64,000 nucleotides of DNA from Bacteroidetes bacterium GWA2_40_15 (GTDB lineage Bacteria > Bacteroidota > Bacteroidia > Bacteroidales > VadinHA17): assembly GCA_001768195.1 (NCBI GenBank), contig MENI01000115.1:1-64000 (forward strand), written 5' to 3'. Under the pieces are notes generated by a model, which saw nothing but the letters and a program-made list of their open reading frames with translations, did no database searches and was not told the DNA's origin. Positions 46,847 to 56,890 of this stretch are shown here, piece by piece. The number at the start of each line of letters is the position of its first letter. Position 1 is the stretch's first letter. The translations under genes were made by a program, and so were the position numbers.

Positions 46847-47869
46847 TTATCTCATTAGGAACTGGAACCTTTCTACATTCTTAAGAGCAACTCCCGTACC
46901 GCGGGCAACTGCATGCAGAGGATCCTCAACAACATTGAAGTTAATATTTATCTTATCAGCAAGTCTCTTATCCAGACCTCTCAGCAATGCTCCGCCTCCG
47001 GCCAGATAGATCCCCTTGTTGACAATATCAGCATAAAGTTCCGGAGGAGTCTGTTCAAGAACACTTAGCAGAGCTGCCTCTACTTTTGATAAAGATTTAT
47101 CAAGGCAATAAGCAATCTCCTGGTAGGATATCGGTATCTCAATCGGCAGGGCAGTCATAATATTTGGTCCTCTTACAACATAGTCGGCCGGGGCATTGTC
47201 AATATCCGGAAGAGCAGCTCCCACTGCTATCTTAATATCTTCAGCTGTACGCTCTCCAATCTTGATATTATGCTGATGACGCATATATGCCTGTATATCA
47301 GCGGTAAAGCCATCTCCGGCTATCCTGATTGATTTATTGCATACAATGCCTCCGAGAGCAATAACAGCGATTTCGGTAGTTCCGCCGCCTATGTCAACAA
47401 CCATGCAGCCTTCCGGTGCTTCAACATCAAGACCGATACCGATGGCAGCAGCCATTGGCTCATAAATCATATAGACATCGCGGCCTCCTGCATGCTCTGA
47501 AGAATCACGCACTGCACGTATCTCTACTTCGGTGCTACCCGATGGTATGCATACTACCATCTTAAGAGAAGGAGAAAAGAGCCTTGGTCCCTTATTGATC
47601 ATCCTGATCATACCTCTGATCATCAGCTCGGCAGCATTAAAGTCAGCTATAACACCATCGCGCAAAGGTCTGATTGTCTTTATGTTTTCGTGTGTCTTGC
47701 CATGCATCTGCCTGGCAGCCTCTCCGATTGCAATAAGCTTACCTGTATTCTTATCAATTGCAACAATTGATGGTTCATCAACAACCACCTTATCATTATG
47801 AATTATGATGGTGTTGGCAGTACCGAGATCAATTGCGATCTCTTGTGTTAAAAATGAAAATATTCCCAT
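46847..47869 (-). CDS. mreB: Rod shape-determining protein MreB
   Basis: A 340-residue actin-like filament protein. Phosphate-1 is IDLGTANTIIIHND, phosphate-2 is MVVDIGGGTTEIAVIALGG and the adenosine motif is IYLAGGGALLRGL. It directs elongation along the cell, so the organism is probably rod-shaped. It lies 24 bases after purH, which makes purH the leading gene of the shape operon. Confidence 0.96.
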   Translation of the reverse strand: MGIFSFLTQEIAIDLGTANTIIIHNDKVVVDEPSIVAIDKNTGKLIAIGEAARQMHGKTHENIKTIRPLRDGVIADFNAAELMIRGMIRMINKGPRLFSPSLKMVVCIPSGSTEVEIRAVRDSSEHAGGRDVYMIYEPMAAAIGIGLDVEAPEGCMVVDIGGGTTEIAVIALGGIVCNKSIRIAGDGFTADIQAYMRHQHNIKIGERTAEDIKIAVGAALPDIDNAPADYVVRGPNIMTALPIEIPISYQEIAYCLDKSLSKVEAALLSVLEQTPPELYADIVNKGIYLAGGGALLRGLDKRLADKININFNVVEDPLHAVARGTGVALKNVERFQFLMR

Positions 47870-47893
47870 TACATGAGATGATTATATTATTAG

Positions 47894-49417
47894 TTAATGT
47901 TTAAAATGTCTTATGCCTGTAAATACCATCGACATACCGTTTAATGAACAGTAGTCTATCGATTCCTGATCTCTGACGGAGCCTCCCGGCTGAACAACAG
48001 CCCTTATACCTGCCTTATTGGCTATCTCAACACAGTCAGCAAACGGGAAGAATGCATCAGATGCCATTACCGCACCATTAAGATCAAAGCCGAATGTATG
48101 TGCTTTTTCAATAGCCTGCCTCAGCGCATCTACCCTTGATGTCTGACCTATACCACTGGCGCATAGCTGATTATTTTTTGCCAGCACTATCGCATTCGAT
48201 TTACTGTGCTTGACAATTATATTGGCAAATACAAGATCCTCTTCTTCAGATTCAAGAGGCAGTCTTTTTGTTACAGGCTTCATGACAGATGAAGATTCAG
48301 TGCTCGTATCCTTTTCCTGCCACAATACTCCGTTAAGAAGCGACCTGAAACTGTACTTGCTATTTTCTGATTGCTTTCTGACAAGTATTCTCCTGTTTTT
48401 CTTCTGGCACAGAATATCCAGAGCTTTATCTGAAAACCCGGGTGCAATAATGATCTCAAAAAATAACTTGTCAATCTCAGTGGCTGTATCGGCATCAACT
48501 GATGTGTTTGTTGCAATTACTCCCCCGAAAGCCGATACCGGATCGCATGCAAGAGCATCCTTCCATGCTTCAAGAGGAGTATTTCTCGACGCCACACCGC
48601 ATGCATTGTTATGTTTGATGATTACATATGTGTCAGAATGGAATTCATCGATAAGGCTTACAGCAGCATCAAGGTCAAGAAGATTATTATACGACAACTC
48701 TTTACCATATAGTTTAGTGAAAATCTCATCAGGATCACCAAAAAATATCCCTTTCTGATGAGGATTCTCGCCATAGCGCAAGGGGTACGATACATTAATG
48801 CTCTCCCTGAAAACAGGCAGATTTGATGATCTGTTGAAATAATTGAATATCGCCGTGTCATAATGCGATGAGGTCATAAATGCCTTTGCAGCAAATTCCC
48901 TTCGCTCAGATATTGAAGTAATCCCCTTCCTGTTTTCAAGTATTGCAAGAAGATCGGAATACTGTTCCCGTCCCGATACAATGAGAACATCATTATAGTT
49001 TTTAGCAGCAGCCCTGATGAGAGAAATACCTCCTATATCTATTTTTTCAATAATATCCTCTTCCTGATCAGAAGTCTTAACAGTCTCCTCAAAAGGGTAA
49101 AGGTCAACAATGACAAGGTCAATCTCAGGTATTTTGTATTTCGCCAGTTGTTCTCGATCTCCCTGGTTCTCCCGTCTTGCAAGGATACCACCAAAAACAT
49201 TAGGGTGAAGGGTCTTAACCCTGCCTCCAAGGATTGAGGGATAAGATGTAAGGTCCTCTACTTTTTCTGCCGGAATTCCCAGATCGCTGATAAAGCTGAA
49301 GGTTCCGCCCGTGGAATACAATTTAACTTTAAGATCACTGAGCTTTTTTACAATATCCCCGAGGCCCTCTTTATAATATACCGACATCAGAGCACTGGTT
49401 ATTCTTTTGTCACTCAT
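47894..49417 (-). CDS. purH: Bifunctional AICAR transformylase/IMP cyclohydrolase
   Basis: A 507-residue enzyme for the last two steps of IMP synthesis. The N-terminal cyclohydrolase has an MGS-like fold (LYSTGGTFSFISDLGIP, GGRVKTLHPNVFGGILARR). The transformylase part has YGENPHQKGIF, KHNNACGVA and the C-terminal SDAFFPFADCVEIA. Both halves are complete. It heads the mre operon, joining purine synthesis with cell shape on one transcript. Confidence 0.95.
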   Translation of the reverse strand: MSDKRITSALMSVYYKEGLGDIVKKLSDLKVKLYSTGGTFSFISDLGIPAEKVEDLTSYPSILGGRVKTLHPNVFGGILARRENQGDREQLAKYKIPEIDLVIVDLYPFEETVKTSDQEEDIIEKIDIGGISLIRAAAKNYNDVLIVSGREQYSDLLAILENRKGITSISERREFAAKAFMTSSHYDTAIFNYFNRSSNLPVFRESINVSYPLRYGENPHQKGIFFGDPDEIFTKLYGKELSYNNLLDLDAAVSLIDEFHSDTYVIIKHNNACGVASRNTPLEAWKDALACDPVSAFGGVIATNTSVDADTATEIDKLFFEIIIAPGFSDKALDILCQKKNRRILVRKQSENSKYSFRSLLNGVLWQEKDTSTESSSVMKPVTKRLPLESEEEDLVFANIIVKHSKSNAIVLAKNNQLCASGIGQTSRVDALRQAIEKAHTFGFDLNGAVMASDAFFPFADCVEIANKAGIRAVVQPGGSVRDQESIDYCSLNGMSMVFTGIRHFKH

Positions 49418-49462
49418 TTTTTGATAATTAGGAATTGATTTTGGCTCCCTGTTTTCGGGGCT

Positions 49463-49492
49463 TAAAAATAGATATTTTTTTTATTAACCCAA
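49463..49492 (-). promoter_or_regulatory. Promoter of the purH-mre operon
   Basis: On the minus strand TTG (49492-49490), a 19-base spacer and TATTTTTA (49470-49463, one mismatch to TAnnTTTG) lie upstream of the purH start, leaving a leader of about 40 bases. Confidence 0.4.
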
Positions 49493-49533
49493 TACAATAT
49501 AATTTTATGATTATAAGCTAAGAGCGATTTTTG

Positions 49534-49541
49534 TATCTTTG
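49534..49541 (+). promoter_or_regulatory. -7 box upstream of the MacB-type permease
   Basis: TATCTTTG matches TAnnTTTG fully and ends 31 bases before the ATG at 49573. No clear -33 TTG was found. Confidence 0.5.
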
Positions 49542-49572
49542 ATACCTGATTTCAGTATTTTAAAGTATCGCA

Positions 49573-50823
49573 ATGTATCTAAGGCTTTTTAAAGAGGGGT
49601 TCATTTTCGCCTTTAACTCAATAGTAATTAATAAATTAAGAACATTCCTGTCGCTTTTCGGAATTACGATCGGTATTTTTTCGATAATTTCAGTTTTCAC
49701 TGTTCTCGACTGGATGGAGAAGGCAATCCGGGAAAGTATCGCTTCAATGGGTGATAATGTCATATATGTTCAGAAATTTCCCTGGTCCTTTGATCCGAAT
49801 CTGGCATGGTGGGATATTATAAAGTGGCCGGCAATCACTCAGGATGATTATGATGCCTTTACTGCCAGGTCGACAAAAGCTGCATCAGTCTGCTATTCTG
49901 CATTTCAGTCAAGGCAAATAAAATATAAAAGCAACCTGGCAAGTGATGCCGCTATATGGGCAGCAACTCATGAATTTGAGAATGTACGGACATTTGAGAT
50001 TGAAAATGGACGATATTTCTCACCGGAAGAATCTGCATCAGGAAAAAATGCAGCAATCATAGGTGCTGTACTTGCTGAGAGACTATTTGAAAAAGCAAAT
50101 CCTGTGGGAAAAGAGATCACTATTGGTGGAAATAAGGTAATGGTGATTGGAGTTTTTAAAAAAGAGGGCAAAGGGGGTTTAAGTGATGAGGGAATGGATG
50201 AGATGACATTGGTTCCGCTGAATTATGCAAAGAACTTTATAAATCTGAGAAATAAAAACATCAATTCAAATCTGATGGTGAAGGCTAAGGAGGGAGTATC
50301 TGTTCAGGAACTAACCGACGAAGCTACAATGATCCTGAGAGCAGCCAGACGTCTTCAGCCTGATGAAATATCAAACTTCTCGATCAACCAGGCCAGCCTT
50401 CTTACACAGGGATTTGAAGCTGTTTTTGCCGGTATTAATATCGGTGGCTGGGTGATTGGCGGATTTTCAATACTCGTCGGCGGTTTCGGAATTGCCAATA
50501 TTATGTTCGTTTCTGTAAGGGAAAGGACAAACCAGATTGGCATTCAGAAAGCCCTTGGGGCAAAGAAATTTTTCATTCTGCAACAGTTCCTTGTTGAATC
50601 GATACTTCTTTCGCTATTTGGCGGTATACTGGGTATATTTATGATATTCCTGGGTACACTTGGAATAAATTATGTTTATGAACTGAATATACACCTCACA
50701 CCGGGCAATGTTGTTCTTGCGATGGTCATTTCGGGAATAATCGGAGTTGTTGCAGGTTATGCACCGGCAAATGCTGCTGCCAGAATGAATCCGGTTGAAG
50801 CAATAGGTTTTTCATTCGGATAA
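49573..50823 (+). CDS. MacB/FtsX-type ABC transporter permease
   Basis: A 416-residue permease with one N-terminal membrane helix (FLSLFGITIGIFSIISVFTVL), a MacB-like periplasmic domain of about 230 residues and three C-terminal helices. Typical blocks are NKLRTFLSLFGITIGI, NIMFVSVRERTNQIGIQKALGA and the C-terminal PANAAARMNPVEA. No ATPase gene adjoins it, so the partner must be encoded elsewhere. It converges with rsmA, overlapping by 12 bases. Confidence 0.9.
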   Translation: MYLRLFKEGFIFAFNSIVINKLRTFLSLFGITIGIFSIISVFTVLDWMEKAIRESIASMGDNVIYVQKFPWSFDPNLAWWDIIKWPAITQDDYDAFTARSTKAASVCYSAFQSRQIKYKSNLASDAAIWAATHEFENVRTFEIENGRYFSPEESASGKNAAIIGAVLAERLFEKANPVGKEITIGGNKVMVIGVFKKEGKGGLSDEGMDEMTLVPLNYAKNFINLRNKNINSNLMVKAKEGVSVQELTDEATMILRAARRLQPDEISNFSINQASLLTQGFEAVFAGINIGGWVIGGFSILVGGFGIANIMFVSVRERTNQIGIQKALGAKKFFILQQFLVESILLSLFGGILGIFMIFLGTLGINYVYELNIHLTPGNVVLAMVISGIIGVVAGYAPANAAARMNPVEAIGFSFG

Positions 50824-51594
50824 TACCCTGTTCGATTCAATCCAATTTGTTAGCCTTACAAACTGATCAACAGATAGCTGTTCAGGTCTTAAACCCAGCT
50901 CATCATATTCATAATTCGTGAGCTCGAAGGCAGATCTTACCGAATTTCTTAGAGTTTTTCTGCGTTGATTGAAACAGGCTTTTACCACTCTGAAAAACAG
51001 AACTTCATCACAATCAAGCTGAGCAACTCTATTCCTTCGCAATCTGATTACTCCTGATTTAACTCTGGGTGGTGGTACAAATACATGTTCAGGAACAGTA
51101 AAAAGATATTCTGTTGTATAGTATGCCTGCAGTAATACACTTAATATACCGTATGTTTTTGAACCGGGCCCTGCACAGATTCTTTCGGCTACCTCTTTCT
51201 GAAGCATGCCTGTAACCTCAACAACCTTCTCACGGTGCTTCAGCACTTTAAACAATATCTGTGTTGAAATATTGTATGGAAAATTACCCGTTACTCCCAT
51301 CCTTCCGGGAAAATAGTGATCCAGATCCATTGCAAGGAAATCACCGGTCAGTATGTTTGTAAGGTCCGGAAAATGTTCATGAAGATAATCAACCGATTCA
51401 TGGTCAATCTCCACGACTCTGAAATCAGCAAATCCCCTTTTCAGAAGAAAGCCTGTCAGGATCCCTGTCCCGGGACCGATTTCAAGAACCGAATCGTATC
51501 CTTCGCCTGTTAAAGTTCCGGCAATTCTCTGTGCAATCGCTGCATCCCTGAGAAAATGCTGACCCAGGCTTTTCTTTGGCTGTACTCTGTTCAT
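50812..51594 (-). CDS. rsmA: 16S rRNA adenine dimethyltransferase RsmA
   Basis: A 260-residue enzyme that dimethylates the two adjacent adenines near the 3' end of 16S rRNA. The N-terminus PKKSLGQHFLRDAAIAQRIA, motif I EIGPGTGILT and the catalytic block GNFPYNISTQILFKVL are intact. The C-terminal helical domain is present. It starts 4 bases after the ABC gene stop and is probably co-transcribed with it. Confidence 0.95.
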   Translation of the reverse strand: MNRVQPKKSLGQHFLRDAAIAQRIAGTLTGEGYDSVLEIGPGTGILTGFLLKRGFADFRVVEIDHESVDYLHEHFPDLTNILTGDFLAMDLDHYFPGRMGVTGNFPYNISTQILFKVLKHREKVVEVTGMLQKEVAERICAGPGSKTYGILSVLLQAYYTTEYLFTVPEHVFVPPPRVKSGVIRLRRNRVAQLDCDEVLFFRVVKACFNQRRKTLRNSVRSAFELTNYEYDELGLRPEQLSVDQFVRLTNWIESNRVLSE

Positions 51595-51598
51595 GAGG

Positions 51599-54500
51599 TC
51601 AAAACTGCAAAAGATCTCTTCCGTACTTTCTCAGAATCGGTAACTTAAGTAATTCAAGCAACGAAATAAATTTCTTCAGAAGATTATAATATAATGTTAC
51701 ACCCAGGAACATAATCATTGCCCATATCATGATTGTATTGAACAGAAGGGTATTGATCCTGAGATCGCCAATCTGTTTAAAGGGAGCATAGAAATGCGCT
51801 CTTCCCCATCTTGAACCGGGATACATATAAACCGGATCAGCTTTTTGAATAAACCTCTTCCCTGCATCATATATTTTATTGGAAGACATCCTGTTAAGAA
51901 CAATGTCTGCCAGAGTTTCGTTATAATGATTATCCCTGAGTTTAATAAATTCTTCGGCCCCTATTACTGACTCTATCTGATTATATAAGGTGTTACGCTT
52001 ATCAGATACAGCTCTGCTATTTAATCTGAAGGTTCTGCTCAGGCTGTCGAGATATTTCCTTGTTTCACCGGCCATATATTCATTGAACCCGTTAACATCC
52101 TGGGTAATTACGACCTTACCGGGGTTAATTCCTGATTTTTCCGAGAGATCATTTATATGATATGCCAGTTTTTCGAATGACTCTTCATATAGATAAGCAT
52201 TATCCGGATTTTTACCTGCAGCCAGACATTCATCGACTGTAACTTTCAGATTCGGAATCAGGAATGAGGCGTACCAGTCATTCTGACTTATCTCCATGTC
52301 ATACTGGAAAAATGGCTTCTGAAGTTTGTTGCTCCTGAACTGTTCAACACTTATGGCTTCATGCGCCCATCGTGTTACCATAATATCTCCAATAACCGGG
52401 ACATATATCTTACGGCTGAGAGTCCAGTGCATATCATCGAATCTGATCATGACTCCTCCAAGCAGCAGCTGAGGTACCAGGATCAGAGGTATTAAAATAT
52501 ATATACTGACAGCAGTCCTCATGCCTGCAGAGATATTTAATCCAAGGAGGTTTCCGAAACACGCCGTTGAAAACAGAATGATCCACTGCTGTAATAACAA
52601 ACCCCTCACCTCCATTATCAGATTCGCAACCAGTATATATGAAAGGGTCTGGACTGCCGAGAGAGCAAAAAGAAAACTGATTTTGGAAAGAAGGTAACTA
52701 AGCCTGCTGAGATTCAGGAACTTCTCCCTTTCCAGAATTTTCCTGTCCCTGAATATCTCCTCGGCACTTACTGTAAGTCCGAGGAACAGTGCCACAATGA
52801 TACCCATGAACATGAATACAGGATAGTTCTTATTGGCAGCAAACGTATAAACCCCGTTTGCACTGAACTTGGATATATAACCGAGTATAAATGCAAGCAA
52901 AGGAGCTTCAATGAGATTAATCATCATATATTGGCTGTCGGCAAGCTTCCTGGTTATGTTGCGCTCAATGAAAGTCCTGATCTGCTTAGCTTTGCCGGGA
53001 ACCATGAAGTTGCTCGGAGGGATCGTTGTTCTGGCAGGCTTTCCGGCAGGAACCGGCATCATCTTCTTTATATACTTCTCATACCATTCCTGTGGACTCA
53101 CTTGTCTTGCTTTTCCCGGAAGTCCTGAACTGTCAATTACCTTAACCTCTATAATATGAAGAATATTGTCTGTTTCCACATTCCCGCAGTTTGGGCATTC
53201 ACTCTCTGCAGCATTTGCCTGGGATGTCTCCGTTTTAAAATATACCAGTGCTTCAACAGGATCTCCGTCATAAATCATGTAACCACCTTTATCGAGCACC
53301 CATAACCGGTCAAACATTTTTATGATATCGGAGGAAGGCTGATGGATTATGGCAAAAACCAGTTTACCCAGAAGAGCCTGGTTTCTGAGCAGGTTCATAA
53401 CCTTCGCTGAATCAGAGGAGGATAATCCGGAGGTTGGCTCATCAACAAAAAGAACCACCGGTTCACGCATTAGCTCAAGTCCTATATTAAGTCTTTTGCG
53501 CTGGCCTCCGCTAACCTTTTTATTCATTATATCACCTACCTGAAGGTCTCTTATCTCATACAGATCAAGATCATGAAGCACCTTTTCGACAGTGTTTCTG
53601 AGTTCGTTTTCATTGTAGTCACCAAAGCAAAGGCGGGCATTATAATAAAGGTTCTGGTATACGGTGAGTTCCTCAATCAGCATATCATCCTGCGGAACAA
53701 ATCCAATCAAACCCTTAAGTTCTTCAGAATCTGAATTAATATCATATCCGTTTATATACAGGTTGCCGGAAGTTGGACTGATCTTTCCATGAAGAATATT
53801 GAACAGGGTGGATTTACCCACACCACTGCCTCCCATTATCCCGACCAGGTTACCTGAGTCGATCCTGAAGTTCATTTTCTGAACTCCGTTATCTGAGTTC
53901 TTAAACCTGAACTCAATATCATGACCCTCAAAAGTCACCTTCTCCGGAAATCTTCTCGAGACAAATTTCTTGTAAATCCGTGAGTAATAAATAGGTTCAA
54001 TACCCTGGCTTTTTATGTTAACTCCTCTTTCAAGCAGGTAGGGTCTGCAGGCAATTATGTCTCTTCCCTTGAAATAAAGAGGCAGAGGACCATCATAGGT
54101 AATAAGAAGCGTTCCGGTACTTTCTATGTGCAGCACTACAAGATGTCCTTTGAACCCTTTAATCCTGATGTGCCTCCAGTTGTCGTAATTCTTGTAAGTA
54201 CCTGCACCCGAAAGTTTGGGATTATCGCTCTCAATAATAAGGAGACAGTCCTGAGAGACTGCATCATACGATCTTCCTATCATAAAGGCGATAGCGTTAT
54301 CATATTCCTTTTTTGAAATACTGAATGTCCTGGCCACAATGTCAATGATGGTCTTCTCCTGCTCTGATATCATTCCATCTTCAAATGCGAATTCTATAAG
54401 TTGCAGGAATACTATCATCCGCTCTTCCAGAAACAGCCCCTTTTTTATCTGACGGCAGATATTTGTAATCTGGAATGATATCAGAGATTCATCATCGGAT

Positions 54501-54712
54501 AATTCTGCTTTATCGACGCTTTTCAGTTCGTTTGAGTAAAACTCCAGATTATTTTCAAATAAAGTATAATACTCTTCCTCCAGCTCCCTGTTCAGATATC
54601 TCCTGAGATAACTGCGCAGTATCTTCTTTCCCCTCGATGAAATCCCGGCAGGATTTATGGTGGAAACAATTGCAAATATGTGAATTAAGGCAAGTAATAC
54701 CGATTCCCTCAT
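51599..54712 (-). CDS. ABCG-like half transporter with long N- and C-terminal extensions
   Basis: A 1037-residue protein. Residues 1-150 are helical and TerB-like (FAFEDGMISEQEKTIIDI). A beta-rich part (about 155-255) comes before the ATPase. Walker A GGSGVGKST lies at 294-302, followed by the signature VSGGQRKRLNIGLEL, Walker B VVLFVDEPTSGLSS and the ABCG-type IIHQPSSDIIKMFDRLWVL. A CPNCG pair follows at about 514. About six membrane helices start near residue 610. A soluble region of about 200 residues sits between the last two helices. The substrate is unknown. It lies between a terminator-like hairpin and rsmA. Confidence 0.8.
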   Translation of the reverse strand: MRESVLLALIHIFAIVSTINPAGISSRGKKILRSYLRRYLNRELEEEYYTLFENNLEFYSNELKSVDKAELSDDESLISFQITNICRQIKKGLFLEERMIVFLQLIEFAFEDGMISEQEKTIIDIVARTFSISKKEYDNAIAFMIGRSYDAVSQDCLLIIESDNPKLSGAGTYKNYDNWRHIRIKGFKGHLVVLHIESTGTLLITYDGPLPLYFKGRDIIACRPYLLERGVNIKSQGIEPIYYSRIYKKFVSRRFPEKVTFEGHDIEFRFKNSDNGVQKMNFRIDSGNLVGIMGGSGVGKSTLFNILHGKISPTSGNLYINGYDINSDSEELKGLIGFVPQDDMLIEELTVYQNLYYNARLCFGDYNENELRNTVEKVLHDLDLYEIRDLQVGDIMNKKVSGGQRKRLNIGLELMREPVVLFVDEPTSGLSSSDSAKVMNLLRNQALLGKLVFAIIHQPSSDIIKMFDRLWVLDKGGYMIYDGDPVEALVYFKTETSQANAAESECPNCGNVETDNILHIIEVKVIDSSGLPGKARQVSPQEWYEKYIKKMMPVPAGKPARTTIPPSNFMVPGKAKQIRTFIERNITRKLADSQYMMINLIEAPLLAFILGYISKFSANGVYTFAANKNYPVFMFMGIIVALFLGLTVSAEEIFRDRKILEREKFLNLSRLSYLLSKISFLFALSAVQTLSYILVANLIMEVRGLLLQQWIILFSTACFGNLLGLNISAGMRTAVSIYILIPLILVPQLLLGGVMIRFDDMHWTLSRKIYVPVIGDIMVTRWAHEAISVEQFRSNKLQKPFFQYDMEISQNDWYASFLIPNLKVTVDECLAAGKNPDNAYLYEESFEKLAYHINDLSEKSGINPGKVVITQDVNGFNEYMAGETRKYLDSLSRTFRLNSRAVSDKRNTLYNQIESVIGAEEFIKLRDNHYNETLADIVLNRMSSNKIYDAGKRFIQKADPVYMYPGSRWGRAHFYAPFKQIGDLRINTLLFNTIMIWAMIMFLGVTLYYNLLKKFISLLELLKLPILRKYGRDLLQF

Positions 54713-54725
54713 ATTGACATCATGT

Positions 54726-54760
54726 AAAAAAAAGACCGCAAAGATCTGATCTTTGCGGTC
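54726..54760 (-). terminator. Rho-independent terminator after the lipoprotein gene
   Basis: A 12-base-pair stem GACCGCAAAGAT/ATCTTTGCGGTC with a 3-base loop (54734-54760) is followed on the minus strand by eight Ts. It begins 18 bases after the lipoprotein stop and only ~13 bases before the ABC gene ATG. It could therefore also act as an attenuator for that gene. Confidence 0.85.
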
Positions 54761-54777
54761 ATATCTATATCTTTAAA

Positions 54778-55602
54778 TTATTCTACCACCTTTTCCCTGA
54801 CACTTGTAATTGCTACTGTAATATCCTTAATATTCTGCTCTGTCAGACTTGTACCAATTCCTTCATATACTTTCTTAACAGGATCAAGTTTTTTAACAAA
54901 ATCACTTACACTCGGGTCAGTTATATATGGCTGGGTCAGTTCAAGGTAAAGTTCAAAAGATTTTTTCTGCTCAAGGAGTACTTTTGATATGCCGGCAACC
55001 TGATAAGCTGCCTCAGATACATGTGTGGTAAGATGCATACCTTCTACCCATGCACCTCCAACTACAAGCAATGCAAGCGGTTGCTGATCATTGTCGGCGA
55101 GGAATCCATAGGTTTCGTTGAAAGCTTTGGTAAGGATCTTTACCAGCTGATCGCGGTTATCAAAATTTTGCTTAATATTTTCATATAGCGACTCATCATA
55201 TATTTTTGACATATTAAGTTCATTGGCAAGAGATCTGATAGCAGTCATGAAATTAATAACCTCCTGCTGCATATTATATAATGTTGCATAACTAAGGTCT
55301 GCTCCATATACACCCATATTAATTGCCCTTGTAGTACTGCTGAAATATTTTTTTGTATTCCCCACAGGATTGGAGATCCCGATAATGTATCCTACCTCCA
55401 GATCTGTAAGCATCCTTATAACTTCTGCTGATGTAGGCAGTGGATAAACATTTGATTCGATCTGGAGCTCAAGGGTCTTAACCTGTTCCATCTCTTTCAG
55501 TGTCTTCTGTTTTTCTGCAGCTCTGTTTTTGCATGAAGTAAATGCAGCGGAACTAAGGATCAGCAATGTAATTATGGCACCTGCAAAAATCTTTTTCATC
55601 AT
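54778..55602 (-). CDS. Lipoprotein of unknown function
   Basis: A 274-residue protein. The lipoprotein signal has Cys24 in a FTSC lipobox. The mature part is mainly helical and acidic (KTLKEMEQVKTLELQIE, MQQEVINFMTAIRSLANEL) and has no membrane segment. Two Met codons begin the frame, and the first or second may be used. It should sit in the inner leaflet of the outer membrane or on the inner membrane. I do not recognise a family. It is followed by a strong terminator and is divergent from the lyase gene. Confidence 0.75.
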   Translation of the reverse strand: MMKKIFAGAIITLLILSSAAFTSCKNRAAEKQKTLKEMEQVKTLELQIESNVYPLPTSAEVIRMLTDLEVGYIIGISNPVGNTKKYFSSTTRAINMGVYGADLSYATLYNMQQEVINFMTAIRSLANELNMSKIYDESLYENIKQNFDNRDQLVKILTKAFNETYGFLADNDQQPLALLVVGGAWVEGMHLTTHVSEAAYQVAGISKVLLEQKKSFELYLELTQPYITDPSVSDFVKKLDPVKKVYEGIGTSLTEQNIKDITVAITSVREKVVE

Positions 55603-55668
55603 TGGTCAGTTTTAATTTCTAAAATGGATTCCAAAAACTACCGATAAAAGTAGTAAAAATATTTTATT

Positions 55669-55676
55669 TATCTTTG
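55669..55676 (+). promoter_or_regulatory. -7 box of the patB-type lyase promoter
   Basis: TATCTTTG, a full match to TAnnTTTG, ends 26 bases before the ATG at 55703. The lipoprotein promoter on the other strand was not recognised. Confidence 0.5.
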
Positions 55677-55702
55677 AAACCCTGAAATTATCCGATTTTT
55701 TC

Positions 55703-56878
55703 ATGATGTGGGACTTCGATGAGATTGTAAACAGAGATGGAACAAATTGTATCAAATACGACCGCAGGGAAGATACTTTCGGTACTAAAGATATTATACC
55801 GATGTGGGTCGCTGATATGGATTATAAAACGCCGGACTTTATTGTCAGCGCACTGATGGACCGCCTCAATCATCCAATATACGGCTATACATACCGCCCT
55901 CCTGACTACTTCTTTTCAATAATGGAATGGCACGAAAGAAGGCATAAGTGGAAGATTGAAAAAGAGTGGATATGTTACACACCGGGAGTGGTTCCGGCCC
56001 TCAATATTTGCACCCTTGCATTCACTCAACCTGACGACAGCATCATTGTACAGCCACCGGTATATTTCCCATTCTTTTCTGCCGTTGAGTCACATGGCCG
56101 TAAACTTGTTTATAATCAGCTTATTGAAACTGAAGAGGGCTGGACAATGGATTTTGATTCCCTCGAAAAATCGATTGACAGCAGAACAAGGATGATAATT
56201 ATTTCGAATCCGCATAATCCTGTTGGGCGCGCATGGTCGCATACTGAACTCAGCAGACTTGCAGAGATCTGTGTTAAAAATAAAATCCTGATCCTGTCCG
56301 ATGAAATTCACTGTGATCTTGTTTTACCGGGATTTATTCATACCCCGATAGCTACCCTCTCGCCGGAGATTGCAGAAAATACAGTAACATGTCTTGCCCC
56401 CAGCAAAACCTTCAACCTGGCAGGCCTGTCGACATCTTCGGTCGTTATCTCAAATCCATTATTGAGAAGGACCTTTGTCCGAACCCGCGATAATCTGCAT
56501 ATCGGGAACGGAAATATCTTTGGAACAGTTGCCTCAATTGCAGCATACTCAAATGGAAATGAATGGCTTGCCGCTCTTCTTGATTATATTGACCTGAACA
56601 TCGATTGTGCAGATGATTACTTCAGAAAAATGATACCGGAAATTATCCCGGTAAAACCTGAAGCTTCCTATATGATCTGGCTCGATTGCAGAAAATTCGG
56701 GATGACTGGTAAAGAACGCCAGGATTTCTTTGTTAAAAATGCCGGAGTGGGTATGAATGAAGGAGCGACTTTCGGACCCGGCGGAGAAGGGTTCATGAGA
56801 ATGAATGTTGCCACAACCCGGCAGAATGTCATAAAAGCACTGGAACAAATTGAAAAAGCCGTATCAGCGATAAGATAA
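55703..56878 (+). CDS. patB: PatB/MalY-type cystathionine beta-lyase aminotransferase
   Basis: A 391-residue PLP enzyme of fold type I. Marks are PMWVADMDYKTPDFI at the N-terminus, SNPHNPVGRAWS and LSDEIHCDLVL. The PLP lysine lies in APSKTFNLAGL. The family cleaves cystathionine to homocysteine, and some members have extra regulatory roles. Two Met codons start the frame, and either may be used. carA follows after 12 bases. Confidence 0.88.
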   Translation: MMWDFDEIVNRDGTNCIKYDRREDTFGTKDIIPMWVADMDYKTPDFIVSALMDRLNHPIYGYTYRPPDYFFSIMEWHERRHKWKIEKEWICYTPGVVPALNICTLAFTQPDDSIIVQPPVYFPFFSAVESHGRKLVYNQLIETEEGWTMDFDSLEKSIDSRTRMIIISNPHNPVGRAWSHTELSRLAEICVKNKILILSDEIHCDLVLPGFIHTPIATLSPEIAENTVTCLAPSKTFNLAGLSTSSVVISNPLLRRTFVRTRDNLHIGNGNIFGTVASIAAYSNGNEWLAALLDYIDLNIDCADDYFRKMIPEIIPVKPEASYMIWLDCRKFGMTGKERQDFFVKNAGVGMNEGATFGPGGEGFMRMNVATTRQNVIKALEQIEKAVSAIR

Positions 56879-56890
56879 ACAGATAGTATA

